Below, one piece after another: positions 10,251-22,751 of a DNA stretch of 64,000 nucleotides. The notes beneath the pieces were generated by a model that saw only the letters and a list, made by a program, of their open reading frames with translations, made no database searches and was not told where the DNA came from. Positions within the stretch are counted from its first letter, which is position 1, and every line of letters starts with the position of its first letter. This stretch comes from Trema orientale (taxonomy: Eukaryota; Streptophyta; Magnoliopsida; Rosales; Cannabaceae), in assembly GCA_002914845.1 (NCBI GenBank), contig JXTC01000140.1, forward strand, positions 654,069 to 718,068, read 5' to 3'. The position numbers and the translations under genes were made by a program.

Positions 10251-13055
10251 TGAATTAGATATGAACAAAGCCCATGATCGGGTAGAATGATGTTTTATTC
10301 AAGCTATGCTCCGAAAGTTGGGTTTTATTGAGGAGTCGATTTCGGTTGTGATTAATTGCATTTCCACTTCCGACTTTTCCTTCGTAGTAAATGGTAAACC
10401 TTTTGGGTCTGTCGTACCACAATGCGGTCCTAGACAGGGTTGGCCTCTCTTGCCATTATCTTATGCGGAAGGCCTATCATCTTTAATCAGACATGCTGAG
10501 GAGAGGAAGGCTCTCACCGGTTTTAATTGTTCTAGACGAGGACCAATAATTTCCCATTTATTCTTTGCTGATGACAGTCTACTTTTCTGTAGAGTAATGT
10601 TAGAAGAAATTTATGTAATCAAAGATTTAGTCATTATATGCGAAGAAGCCTCGAGGCAGTGTATAAACTTCTAAAAATCTTGTTTAACTTTCAGCCCAAT
10701 GTTAAAGCAGATTTGCATGCTCGCATCCAACAAGCTCTTGGATTGGAGATTGCTCGTACTCATGATAAGTATCTTGGCCTTCCGACTTTCATTGGCAAAA
10801 ACAAGAGAGAGCTGCGTTGTCCGCAATTAAACAGAGAGTGGCAGCAAAGCTTCAGACTTGGCGAGATAAGCTTTTTTCTGTTGGTGGGAAAGAAGTACTG
10901 ATCAAAGCTGTGGCCCAATCTATCCCCACTTACTCAGATGAGTATCTTTAAACTCCCTGTTTCTTTTTGTAATGAATTGCATGCTTTGGTAGCAAACTTT
11001 TGATGGAGAGATTCTGAGGATCAGAATAGAATGCGTTGATGGCGTTGGGAGAAGTTATGCCGTGGAAAATTGGAGGGGGGTTATGGGTTCCGAGATCTCA
11101 TTGGTTTTAACCAAGCGTTGTTGGCTAAGCAAGCTTGGCGTGAGCTTTCTAGACCCAAGTCCCTAGTTAGCTGTTGCTTGAAAGCTAAATATTTTTAGGA
11201 CTCTAATTTTTTGGATGCTAGAAAGCTGGCGGGTAATAGCTCTATTTGGCAAAGTCGTGAAGCCCTTTCTTTGGGTATGCACTGGCAGGTGGGAAACGGT
11301 AATCAGATAAAAGCTTTTGAGGATCCATGGCTTCCACGTTATACTCGTTTTTGGCCAATAACCCCTCACGATGGCATTAATGGTGATATTTTGTTTTCAG
11401 ACCTTATTCTCCAACCTGGTGTGTGGGATTCCTCTCGGCTAGCGGACCTTTTTTGGCCTTTGGACAATTATTTAATTGAGGGTATTCCGTTAAGCTTTGG
11501 CAGTAGAACAGACCAAGCTTGTTTGGCATTATAATAGCAACAATCGTTATTCGATCAAGTCTGGGTATAAAGTAATCATGGAGAGCAGAAAGTCTTGCAG
11601 CACTTCAAACTCTTCGTCTCTCTCTAGTTGGTGGAAATCACTATGGAACTTAAAATTCCCAAGTAAGATGCGAATTTTGATCTGGCGAGCCTTTCATGGT
11701 ATAGTTCCTACCATGCACAGTCTTTCCTTTAGAGGTGTCCCATGTTCTAATAGGTGTCCTCGATGCAATGAGTCGACCGAAACTGCCCTTCGTGCTGTAG
11801 TTTTTTGTCCAACTGCTAAGGAAGTTTGGGCTGTTAGATTTATTTATATATATAACTTATGTGATTTTAATAAATTAATATTTTATTAATATTAATTAAA
11901 TAGTTTAATAGTCTTAAGTGTATTTAAAATTTTATTAGTCAATGAAGAGTTGTAATTTTTCAAAACAATGTAACTCTTCACGAACAAATATATCTGATAG
12001 AAAATTGTATTTAAATAAAACATGATCCTCTCTCCAATTATTATCAGAATTATACGTAATCTATCATTAAACGTATTATTATTAAATATACAGGGTTAAG
12101 GGAGAGAAATTCAGAATTCTGCATAAAATTAGCAGTTTAAAGTTTAATTGCAATGGATCCAGGTATGTCTATTTGCCTAAATTCTAATTGTGAAAATCAT
12201 GAATTCTAAGATCATTTGGGATTATTGATTTTATGAATATTAGGGTTTTGCATAACTAAGAAAAACTTACATGGGCTTCTAGCTATTTTAGGAACTTGAC
12301 GCATAAAGGAAAATGGAGATCTTTTGCTGATTTTGCCATAGAGATTCGGAGTTCAGTGCCAAAGATTGATTTCGAGAAGTGATGTGTCTTAGTTTGGATG
12401 CTTTGGAGTGACAGGAATGGTGTTGTTCATGGCCATCGCGAGAAATCGGCTTTTTGCATTCTTGAGGATGCTGAGCTTTGGCTGGTTGAATATAAACGTT
12501 CGAACTTTTCTCAAGGCCAAGGGGGCAGACTCGGTGAATGCTTCTTCCAGTGGATCTTGGTCTCCACCAGCTCATGGTTGCTTAAAGCTTAATATCGATG
12601 CGGCAGTTTCCGATACCCGAAATTATACTGGAGTAGGTGTTGTAATTCGTGATTCCTTGGGTTTAGTTTTAATGTTTTAACAGCTGAGTGTTTGGCCATT
12701 CATGCAGGAACTAGTTTTGCTCTTTAATTCGACATTCCTATTTATGAAGTGGAGAACGATTCAAAGAATGCAAGCTCAACTATTCACCATTGTGATTCTG
12801 TGTCTTTGGAAAGTCCCATTGTGGACGATTCTAAGACCAATTGTAATTTGCTAGATAATGCTGTTTGTAGTTATGTTCCAAGGTCTAGGAATGTAGCTGC
12901 CTATAATCTAAGCTTCTTATGCTCTTTTGTCCAGTTTGAGTTCTTGCTGGTTGTTTAAACACTAGCTTGTGTTGCTTCCGTTGTTGCTGCGGAAGTCATT
13001 TCTTCTTAATAAAAGTGAATTTTTTCCCCTAAGAAAAAAAAAAAAAAAAAAAAGA
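10251..13055 (+). mobile_element. degenerate LINE (L1-type): RT, zf-RVT and RNase H remnants
   Basis: The left end is lost in the gap. Pieces in order: RT motif A LDMNKAHDRVE (10252-10287, with TGA replacing the usual Trp at 10288), RT palm with FFADDS at 10561-10578, and RT tail with [11 protein letters not shown] (about 10770). These are followed by the [18 protein letters not shown] region in a shifted frame (10860-10920), a connection region (about 11040-11530), and a zf-RVT-like segment with CSNRCPRCNEST (about 11740-11790). After an insertion comes an RNase H-like domain with GCLKLNIDAA and GVGVVIRDS (about 12570-12660). AATAAA (13008-13013) and a poly(A) tail (about 13034-13052) mark the 3' end. 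Several stops and frameshifts show that it is dead. RNase H at the C-terminus is usual for this plant LINE group. Confidence 0.85.
11836..12285. other. AT-rich insertion inside the LINE
   Basis: LINE similarity stops after FCPTAKEVWAV (about 11835) and resumes at KGKWRSFADFAIEIRSS (about 12305-12355). The roughly 450 bp between are AT-rich and non-coding, and unlike the LINE. Clear target duplications or terminal repeats were not found, so this could be an inserted small element or replaced sequence. Confidence 0.5.
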
Positions 13056-13343
13056 AACGAAATGAAACAGAATAACGAAGTATGTAATATTTAAATTGAG
13101 CCTAAAATTCGATGTTGGGTATTTTTATTGTTGAACGTTTTCCCCTGAAATTAATTAAGTATTAGTGATCAGATTTCTAAAACTAATTCAAACCAATTAA
13201 TTGGAATAACATTTCCTAGAACTTGCAAGTGGCCATTTCGGTCTCTACATATTAAAATGTGCTTTTAGATTTCTAATTCAAGTAAATATGCAATAAACCT
13301 CAAATAAGACACAAACTAATAAATTATCAAAAGAAAAAAAAAT

Positions 13344-13719
13344 TGTTTGTGGCACTAAGGTTACTGAATTTCTTAGGCAGTGAGTATTTGGTCCTCTAAA
13401 CTAAATAAACATCTGAATGGTCCCTGAATTAACCAAATAGTATCAATAATAACATTTTTCGTTAGAATTTAGGATTTTTTTTTTAAAAAAAATAAGAGAC
13501 ATTCTCAAATTCTAGAAGTTTATTTGTTAATCAAAAAGAACAAAAAAAATTTTAAACTGTATGTTGATATTCAGTCCAAATTTTGACAATGTTGACAATT
13601 TTTGGATAGAAATGATGTTATTATTACTAATTAGTTAATTTAAAAATTTTTCTTGGACATTTATTTAGTTTAGAAATTAGAACTAATTAAAGAACACAAC
13701 AACCTCTAGTACCACAAAC
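13344..13719. repeat. MITE with inverted termini upstream of the cysteine synthase gene
   Basis: The left terminus GTTTGTGGCACTAAGGTTACT and the reverse complement of the right terminus (GTTTGTGGTACTAGAGGTTG) match imperfectly. Both arms also carry CTAAACTAAATAAA and AATAATAACAT blocks. Non-coding, 376 bp. The A-rich flanks hide any target duplication. Mutator-like is the best guess. Confidence 0.6.
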
Positions 13720-14197
13720 CAAAAAATTTTAAAAAAAAACTAACTACTATACAGTCATGTGAGGATTTCAATACAAGTCAAAGGATGCACATCAACGTAT
13801 TCCTTAATATTTACCGAAAAAAAAATACTTTATATTTACACGTTTTCCTTAATATTTACAGAAAAAAATACTTACATTAACACATTTATCATGTAAGGAT
13901 GGTTTATTTGTGTCGGTCCCACACAATGAAGCTCACAATAATCGAGTGCTTTAATACAAGAGAGATGCTTCATACAACAGCAAACCTTTGTTTTTTCACA
14001 ACTCAGGCCTTTTTTTTTTTCTCTCTTCTTCTTCTTTTTTGGAGTAAAAAAAAGGAAAAAAGACTAAGAGGTTGAGTTTGCGAAAATGGAAAAAGGAGAG
14101 GGACTTATGGTGCTAATATCAAGAACCTTGTCCTTAAGCAGAGCTATCTAGACTAAAGCTAAAACCTCACAGAAACCTCTCTGAAAAAGCAAAAGCA
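13720..14197 (+). promoter_or_regulatory. promoter and leader region of the cysteine synthase gene
   Basis: This region separates the MITE from ATG 14198. It has pyrimidine-rich (about 14010-14040) and purine-rich (about 14045-14100) tracts but no convincing TATA box. An upstream ATG at 14086 opens a short frame that stops before the main start; whether it is transcribed is unknown. Confidence 0.3.
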
Positions 14198-17100
14198 ATG
14201 GCGCTACTATCAGCTCCTCTGCTCCTTTCTCTTACTCATCCCTTCTCAATTCCTCCACAACGGCGTCGTTTTTCGTTCTTGAGACCTCCAAACGGCATGT
14301 CGTTCCCCAGCGTCGCTTTTTCCCGGAGACATCTCAGAGTACGGCGGAGTTGTATCTTCGCCATTGGAGAAGAGCTCGAATTCGGAGCCGTCAACATTGC
14401 CGAAGACGTAACCCAGGTTCCCATACTCTATTTTTTAATTTGACCTAATTCACAGAAATTTAATTTGATTAATCTTCTTCTGCACTTGCCATCGTTTGAA
14501 TATTCTCTTATGTTCTCCTATTCTAAATTTTGAACTTTTTTTTTCACTCAAAAAAAAAAAAAAAAAAACAATTTGACATTTTGAAAAATGTTAGTTTTAT
14601 AATATGGTCTGCTATTAATGCCACACACACTTTTAAGGATGAGTTTTAATTTTGTGTTGTGTTGATTTCAATTGAGTGGTTTAACTCAATTGATATAATT
14701 TTAAATTTTCTCTTTTTGTTTAAAGTTGTTAAAGAATGTTCGAAAAATGGAGACTTACATTTTGTTTTATGGGTTAATTTATTATTGTCGAACTAGAAAC
14801 CATGAACATGTTTTTGTCCGTTTTCATGTTTAACTTAAGAGATGGTAACACCAATGACTATAGTCTCTTACAGTGAACTGTAAACATATGAGTATGGTCC
14901 AGATTTTGAAAGATTGAACCAACCTTGAATATAGTGTTGGATAGTGCTAAGATGCCGGGATTTATTGACCCTTTTGAGTGTTGTGCATATTACAATCCCT
15001 TGTTTGTATTGCTGAAATATTTTCACTGTCTCATCGATTTTTGAGTTGTCAGTACAATTTCTTTTTAAGGAAAGAATGTGTGTATCTTTTGCTGGATGAT
15101 TGCTTTTCTTCTTGTTATTGTTCTTTCTCAGTCTTGATAAGTTACTAGCCCGATTGTATGTTCTGTTAGTATGAGTTAGACACTTTCTCTTCAGCTGTAG
15201 AATATGAATGGTTTTTGCGTGAATGATGTACAATGATCTATTGTTAACTTTTGTTTTTGAGTTATCTGATATGCATACCAGATGAGGTCGCATGTTTTTT
15301 TGATGCTGTTGTTGATCTGATTTATACTGAAAATTTTATGTAGTTGATTGGAAGAACTCCTATGGTATACCTCAACAAAGTTACTGAAGGCTGTGTGGCA
15401 AACGTTGCGGCCAAACTTGAATCTATGGAACCGTGCCGAAGTGTTAAGGATAGGTAGACTCTTGACTTAGATGATTTAGAGTAGACACCATGTTAGACAA
15501 TTGTAAGAGGCTTTTATCCTTCATTTCTAATTTAATTTTCGTGTTTCTGCTTCTTGGCTTATTTAGTAATAGACTGTACATCAGATTTCGGTCATCTTAT
15601 TGATGCAACTTTAGGACACGGACTATCCATGTGCTAGTTCACCAATATTTTACTGGAACTAAGGATCCCATACAAAAACTAAAAAGCAATAATGCCCTAC
15701 AATTATGGATTTTGCGTGTCTTTTATTTTATGTGTTTGAAGGAGATGCATTTTTCATTAGCTGACCTTAATTCTATATATTACCTTCAGAATTGGTTACA
15801 GCATGATATCTAGTGCTGAGGAAAGTGGAGCAATATCTCCTGGGAAGGTGAGCTCGTGTTGCTTTTGTGGATAAGAAGGTTACTTTATAGATCAAAATTT
15901 TCTCCGTGGTGCCCGAAATCCTTATGCAAATTGTGTAATCGTAACTCTTAACTAGGTGAAAGCCTTATTTTTATTTATTTATTTATTTATTGTTTTGTTT
16001 TAACTTTTAGAGTAGAACCATACCTTTCTTTATGTCATTGTGCAGAGTATATTAGTTGAGCCAACTAGTGGAAATACAGGACTTGGTATTGCTTTTATTG
16101 CTGCAACTAAAGGGTACAAACTTATAGTCACAATGCCTGCCTCCATAAATATTGAGAGAAGAGTCCTTTTACGTGCATTTGGAGCAGAGATTGTTTTGAC
16201 AGACCCGGAAAAAGGCCTGAAAGGTGCTGTTGATAAAGCAGAAGAAATTGTCCTTAGAACACCGAATTCATATATGCTTCAACAGTTTGATAATATTGCT
16301 AATGCTGAGGTTCAGTTTTTCTCTTTTGATTTCATTCTCACACTTGGCTTCATAAAATTTAATTTGGTCTACTTAAACTGTTGGTGTGTGTATATCAAAC
16401 TCGAATAATATAAACCTCTTGTTAAAAACAAAAACTTCATGAGTGCAGATCCACTTTGAAACCACAGGGCCAGAAATTTGGGAGGACACCATGGGCAACA
16501 TTGACATATTAGTTGCAGCCATTGGAACTGGTGGTACTGTTACAGGCACTGGCCGATACCTGAAAATGATGAACAAAGAAATACAGGTAGGAAGATTTTA
16601 TTGATAAGTTGTCTCCCAATAACAGTTTTGAACGTGTTTGTAAAATTGGTCCTGATTAATACCACAACATAGAAGTCCGTTATTCAGATACAATATTTGA
16701 GTTTATACAGGTTCAAGGTTACCGCTAGGTCCCATTCTTTTGGAGCCGCTGTCCATAATTGTCTTAACATGTTTATATATGATGTACTCTTTGTCTCATT
16801 TAAGGTTTTTGTACCAAGATGCTTAAAGAAATATGGAGATAGTGTGAGCGACTTGAGACAAAAAGGTATCTTTAACATGAGGTGGCTTAGCAGTTTAAAG
16901 AGTGGCATGCTGCACCTTACGTAGTAATTGTCAAGAATGAAAATGTTTATGTTGACTCAAATGTTGGTTTGACTTTATTATAGTGCCGGTGAACATATAT
17001 GAGTTTTAATAGTGAAATTGAAAATTAAACTGAAAACAATGCAGATATGCATCAACGGATAGGATTTTGAGTGAATCATTAACACATGCTAAGGTAGTCC

Positions 17101-19568
17101 ATTATTCATCAATCATACATACATTAGGGCAGTCCACAGTGCTTTCCATGACAAGCGCTGTTGGAAATTGACTAATATTGTGGAAAGACATTTTGGTTCC
17201 GTCAGAAAACCATGTTGCTTACTTATTTTTCCCAGAGGAAAAAGGAAAAAAAAGGAAAGGAACACCTTTTGTGGTCCAAAATTTTCTGTACATAAATCAC
17301 GACATCTTATCAGCATTTGTGTTCTATATCATGATGCAATTCTTTAAATGACTATAGCGATGCACTTTACTGGTAATGTGAAAACTATTTTAATGTGAGA
17401 ACTATTTTATAGTTTCTCATTTCAAGTGCAATTGGTTGTTTGGTTGAGTCAAATCTGTGAGAAATTAGGCATTTAGATTCAGTTCAGTGCATTTCCCTTA
17501 TAGCTCCATAAGTCTTCATGANTTATATCGGGGGAAAATCAAGGTTAGTAGTACTCTACTGGCCTTCGTTTTCAGCTCTATTAGATTATATCTGCACTTT
17601 CTGATGAAGAAAGTTGTGTGCCATTTTTTGATAACCACATGCAGGTTATGTGCCAAGCATTTTGGATATTAATTTGCTTGATGAGGTTATGAAGGTACCA
17701 AATTTATACCCAAGGAAAAACCCCTTAGACCTTTGCTTCTTGTTGTCATTGTTATTATTTGTATTGTACAGGTACTCTTGGAATTCTCATTAAGCCACTA
17801 ATATTACTTAGTTTTAAGTTGCTTCCAATTTCCAAATTTATTTTGTTTTTTTCCTAGTAATTATCTCTGAGTTGTTCTACGATCATACCCGTTATTAAAA
17901 TTCCCTTCCTTTTGATTTAAATTTGTCCAGAAAGCTGGTGTGTACCATTTTGGATTGTATGGTGTTTTCTAGTTTGCTTTTGCCCTTTTAATGCTTTCTC
18001 TGGTTTAAGTCATCTCCTTCTTTACTTTCTCTAGAAAATGCTTGTTCTTTCTGGTGCTTCTGTAATTTTTTCAAAATTTTATTTGAATTAAATTTTTATC
18101 ATTTGTGCTTTTTATCTCATGACTGTAAAAGAGCCAACATGGGGTAATTCAGTATTATTATTGAGCATAACTGAAAGGTCTATTAAGAGTTGTAATTTTC
18201 CCATTTCAATTGATTCTTTAAGCAGATTTTAGTTCCATAGCCTGTTGACACAATTTGTAAGTGTTCAAGCGAAAAACAAGTTGGACTTGAAAGAAAACAA
18301 TTTTTTCTTAGACAAATTTATTAATCTTTTTGGGACGGAGATCATATTATTAGATGTAGACTTATTTGCAGGTTCAATCTTTTGGTTTGCATCTCCACTG
18401 AATGTGACATTTGGGCATGGGCATGGACATTATTTGTCAATACAAACATATTTTCTTTTTCAACTCAGTTGTTGGTTTATGTGATCAAGTGATGTTTTCA
18501 GTTGGAGTTTGATTAGATCAACTATCTAATAGTATGTCGTTGAAACGAAATGGTAGATTACCAATGATGAAGCTGTTCAAGTGGCAAGGAAGTTGGCTCT
18601 GGAGGAAGGTTTGCTGGTAATTTCTGCTTGTCTAGCACTTAGGAAGCCATCACCTTCCCCTGTGATTATAAATCAAGCTAATATTGATAGTTTGTGGTGT
18701 CATACTTGTCCATAGGTTGGTATTTCGTCAGGAGCTGCTGCAGCTGCCGCATTAAGTTTAGCAAGAAGGTCTCAGAATGCTGGAAAACTTATTGCGGTAA
18801 GTTTTCCATTTATCAATATACCAGATGGCTTCTCACGTATGTAGCACATGGAAATCTTTGAACAAATATTGAATATTGCAAATATTTTCAAGAAACAGAA
18901 AAATTATTTGTAGAATATATAGTTTATTTGTACTCTTTCATGCGATAATTTAGGAAAGCTATTTTTCAAAATGATGGGAGATGAATTTCGGACAGAAAAC
19001 AAATACTGTTTAGAAGATGAAGAGACTCAAAAGCTTTAATTTATGGAATTTCGATGACATAAAACAAGAGAAAGCAACTTTCATTGTGATGTAATCTTGT
19101 CAATAATCGCTTTCCCTTCTGATATATCAACTTTTAAGTTACATATTTTCTTAAGTGATTAAAGTTTAAACTGGGACACTAGTGCTTGATTTATGTACAA
19201 GAAAACTGTGACAATTGGTGCACAAGAATTTGTACCTAACATGTGTTCCTGGTATAAGAAATATGCAGTCTTCAGACTTGTACATGTGAGAATTAGCTTG
19301 CAGTGAGACACATACAACTTCCACCTGAATATTAGAAATTGCATTTTGCATGTTCTTGGAACTTTGCCATGTAATTGAGTATCGTACTCGACTTTTTTTA
19401 AATCTAAATTCTTGCTAAGCTCTATTTCTGTGAAATTATGTTTAATCTTATATCCCTCTCTCTCTGCTAACATCTGCTATGTCGTAGGTTGTGTTTCCAA
19501 GCTTTGGTGAGAGATATATTCCAACTGTTCTTTTCCAGTCTATATACGATGAGGTCCAGAAAATGTGA
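14198..19568 (+). CDS. plastid cysteine synthase-like enzyme, probably S-sulfocysteine synthase (CS26 type)
   Basis: Exons: 14198-14416, 15344-15453, 15790-15847, 16046-16309, 16449-16586, partial ~17522-17543, 17645-17694, 18557-18616, 18716-18796 and 19488-19568 (TGA). All resolved junctions are GT-AG and keep frame. Residues 1 to about 60 are Ser/Arg-rich and look like a plastid transit peptide. The PLP Schiff-base lysine is Lys108 (RSVKDR). The substrate loop TSGNTG is 136-141, the PLP phosphate loop GTGGT is 243-247, and SSGAAAAAA is in the ninth exon. The enzyme makes cysteine or S-sulfocysteine from O-acetylserine and sulfide or thiosulfate. Exon 6 ends ISGENQ and exon 7 continues [15 protein letters not shown], lacking the GPHKIQGIGAGF stretch of ordinary O-acetylserine (thiol)lyases; this, recalled from family knowledge, favours CS26. 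About 10-12 residues before ISGENQ are missing at the N. The full protein would be about 370 residues. Confidence 0.85.
17522..17522. other. single N inside exon 6 of the cysteine synthase gene
   Basis: Right of the N, the sequence reads as exon (ISGENQ, then a GT donor at 17544). Left of it, the expected VEPAERS-like codons and an acceptor are absent, and the frame meets a stop immediately. The N probably marks a join where sequence was lost rather than one uncertain base. Confidence 0.7.
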
Positions 19569-19666
19569 CAAAAAATAGTTTGAAGCTGTTCCAAACAATA
19601 ATCTTCGAACATATTGAGTTGATCTCCTATTCTCAATCAAAAGCAGCTGCCAAATTCTTCTAATAG

Positions 19667-19893
19667 GTAAGTTCTTCTGAAAGTATTTTCATTGCATATG
19701 CTCTTTTCCAGTGTCAATATCCATTTTTAGACTATGTAATTGGGGTGCAAATTTTCATTCAACACACAACAATCAGAGTTTAGGATTGAAGGAATACCAG
19801 GAATAGCATACTTTTTATACTAGTTAGCACACAATTCACTTTTTGAAGTGATTTACTGGTTTGGCCACTCATTTTCTTATTGTCTTCTTGTAG
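19667..19893 (+). other. putative 3' UTR intron of the cysteine synthase gene
   Basis: A strong donor (AG|GTAAGT) at 19667 pairs with an acceptor (TTCTTGTAG) ending at 19893, giving a 227-bp intron wholly after the stop codon. The exon junction would fall about 98 nt downstream of the stop. Confidence 0.45.
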
Positions 19894-20317
19894 GAGCAGA
19901 ATTTGTCTTTCGGTTCAGATGAGGATGCTTTATAGGCTTTAGGTGTATCCTGCATTTTGTCTTGAATACCGATCTCAAATATAAAGGGTCAGAAAGAATA
20001 TACAATGACGATTTCATATTTGGGTATTGATCATCAATAGGAGTTCTGTCTCAAGGAGGATCTTTGAAGACTGAAGTGATTGCACAAGAGATGCTGTGAA
20101 AATGTTTTGAGATCTAACCCTTCTTTTCATGTTTTTTAATTTTTTGACTAGTGAATTTAGGAAAAAAAATTTATGGTTTCCTTTTTTTCCCCCCCTTTTC
20201 TTCTCTTTTTGAAAGTTCTAATTTTTTTTGTCTTTAATCTAAAGTTTTTAGTTGTTAATTATAACCTATGTAAATGAATCTTATTGAAATTTTGTTGTGT
20301 CATATTCATTATCTAAA

Positions 20318-20323
20318 AATAAA
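20318..20323 (+). terminator. putative polyadenylation signal of the cysteine synthase gene
   Basis: AATAAA preceded by T-rich and TTGT-rich sequence (about 20230-20305), a usual plant far-upstream arrangement. It would end the transcript near 20340. Confidence 0.4.
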
Positions 20324-20340
20324 TTGCATTTTCTACTAAC

Positions 20341-21539
20341 CATTAAACGAAAATTAATAATATAGAAATAGGTGGGTCTATTATTACTCCTACTCTTCCC
20401 ACACTATTTCTATAATTTCATTCTTAATTACTACCTTCTAGCTACACCCTTACTTTTTTTCTAAGTTATTCTTTATATCTAAATTTTCTTTTCTCTTCGC
20501 GTAATCATTCATCTTCTTACTTTTTTTTTGTCTTTCATTCTTCTCATCCCTCTTCTACCCAACAAATTTAAGAATATTAATCTTACATCAATAAATAAGA
20601 TTTTCGTTGGGTGTCTTTAAAAGGAAAAAAAAAAAATACTCATCCCATTATATATTATAATTCTAAATTTATTCTGCATATGGCTTGAATATGGCCATAA
20701 TTCCTTCGTACAACCAATACAATCCATTATCTAATATAATAGAATATAGAAAGGAAACAAGGTGTTTTTCTCATTTTTCTCTCTCTATACCTGCTTTTCT
20801 CTCTAAAAAATGAAGCTCTGCTGCTGCTCTCATAGAGGCTGGAGAGGGAGCGTCTCTTTTTGATCTCTTTCTCTCCCAGACCTCTCTCAGGAATGAGGGA
20901 TTTTTTTAGTTTTTTTTTAGTTTTTCAATAAGCCCAGATCTATATTTGATTTGTAGTACCACTTTTGTGTGGATTTTCGAGTCTATTTATTAGATCTTGA
21001 ATATGAGATTTTCTTCTTTAATTTAGATTTATTAGGTTGATGAGTCGTTTTTCTTTTCAATGAACTTGGATCTCAATTAGTATTAGAGTCATATATTCTA
21101 CCCCGTCGAGAAGGCAGTTTAGGAATAGGTGATGAAGGCAATAGTTTGTTGGTAACTTTTGTTATCTTCTTCTCTTGGAGAAGTATGGCAACCTACAAAT
21201 CTTATTGTTATTGTGTTTGTGATCCATTTTTCGTCTCTTTTTTGAGGAGTTTGAAATTGTAATCCTTATACTTGTACTGTAATTGAAGCTCTTTTGCTTC
21301 GAGTGACTAATTTGATAATCGAATACATAATTTGATGACTTTTCATCAACATTTTTTGTCTTTTTCCTAATGTTTTATTAACAACTTTTTTGTTCTTCTT
21401 TTTTATATAAAAAATTCAATTTTATAGAATCAAGAAATTCTAGATTTTTTTTAAAGGTTAAAGGCAGGATTTTTACTAGAAAGAGGAAGGATCCTCAATG
21501 ATCTAATACTTCACACATTCAGGCGTGGTATTCAATCAA
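20341..21539. other. intergenic, nothing recognised
   Basis: A CT-rich stretch (about 20765-20890) is followed by AT-rich DNA. No coding similarity and no terminal repeats were found. It could be the decayed end of a retroelement, but nothing proves it. Confidence 0.4.
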
Positions 21540-22245
21540 ACGCTATTTGACACGGACATAAAACCAAAAAGGGGCAATGTTATGAGCCACAGAATTTTCA
21601 CAATGGGAAACAAATCTGAGACTAGCATTACCCACCCTATCCGAAAAGAGGCTAAAATAAGCCATAATAGAACTCTCAACAGCAAGGTGAAAGAGTGATT
21701 GGGCGGCAACTACGACATTACTAGCGTCTGATTCCACTGATTGAAACATCAAATTGTTATCCAAAGCTACTTGTAGCCTTTTTCTTAACGCCAAACACTA
21801 TGTAGTCAAAATGTCAAAACTCCCAACCAGTCGCTTAGAAGAGGCAGCACGAACAGCACCAGAAGCATCTCTAATAACCACCCCTACGCCCACAAAAGAT
21901 GCTCCAGGGGATACCAAGGCATCCACATTAAGTTTCAGGCAACCTTCGTTCGGTGGTTTCCATTTGAAATCTACTTTTGTGGCACTAGCTGGATGTTTAA
22001 CCTCTAAGACATAGGTCACTGTGCGATACTCATTTCACCAGGAAGAGGCATCCTCCAAAACAAATCCTGGATTTCGAACTAATCCTCTTATGCCAGATAA
22101 AACAAGCCGTAACATATCAAAATTCAAACTCTGGAACACCAAAAAAAAGGAAAAAAAAAAATGATCGTGTCTGCAAAAGCAAATCCATCTAGCTAGATAC
22201 AAAATATCCCAAAACATTGTCTGTTCCCAACAAGCAGTAGCCATT
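21540..22245 (-). mobile_element. LINE fragment, RNase H end (minus strand)
   Basis: On the minus strand, KWKPPNEGCLKLNVDA (about 21950) and GVGVVIRDASGAVRAAS match the RNase H-like terminus of plant LINEs. The next segment (about 21794-21543, SVESDASNVVVAA then VAHNIA) continues the domain after a stop. Upstream residues to 22245 contain ILYLARWIC. It is a truncated, dead copy, related to but different from the LINE at 10251-13055. Confidence 0.75.
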
Positions 22246-22322
22246 GTTAGACATAAATTAGGAATGAATAAAACCTAAGCCAACCTTATGGATCATTCAT
22301 ATTAAACAACTAAGTCTGGGAT

Positions 22323-22751
22323 TGTTGAGAATACATGTGTCCATAGCAATGACTGGCTGAAGACTCAGTAGTGATCACAAAAGCGGAAGTGATTCGAGTA
22401 TGAGTGCTTGAAGGTCAAGGACCTTCCACAACCAAAACTTCAATAGATATCTCTGTAAGTGATGGTAATTTGACAGAAAAGAGCGTACGTGATAAATTTT
22501 ATCATGAGACCATAATTTTTATTATTAACTATATATACGACATAATTAAAATATACATAAGTCCTAACTAGGTTGACTAACCAGGTATCTACATTATAAC
22601 TCATACTCAGGTAGATATTCTGACCCAACTTAATTAGATCACTAATTAGGGTCTATACAAAATAATATGGCCCAATATAATTAATTAAATATATAGGCCA
22701 CATAATTATAGGAAATATAAATTTCCTAAGAATCTTCTACTTGAGCAACAT
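22323..22751 (-). mobile_element. copia-like LTR (minus strand), possible solo LTR
   Basis: The ends are TGTTGAGAATACATG on the + strand at 22323 and GAGCAACA at 22751, i.e. TG...CA with a 5-bp TGTTG/CAACA inversion. Read on the minus strand it has AATTATATTGGGCC, a TATA-like GTATATATAG and an ending CTTCCGCTTTTGTG, typical of copia LTRs. The flanks (gggat, tatgt) do not match, so the borders are provisional. Confidence 0.35.

Noticed and set aside
9982-10290. Open frames through the N run
   Set aside because: They are open only because N cannot be translated.
14868-15293. 141-codon open frame on the minus strand
   Set aside because: It lies in intron 1 of the cysteine synthase gene, is rich in Lys/Asn/Ser as AT-rich intron DNA is, and has no motif.
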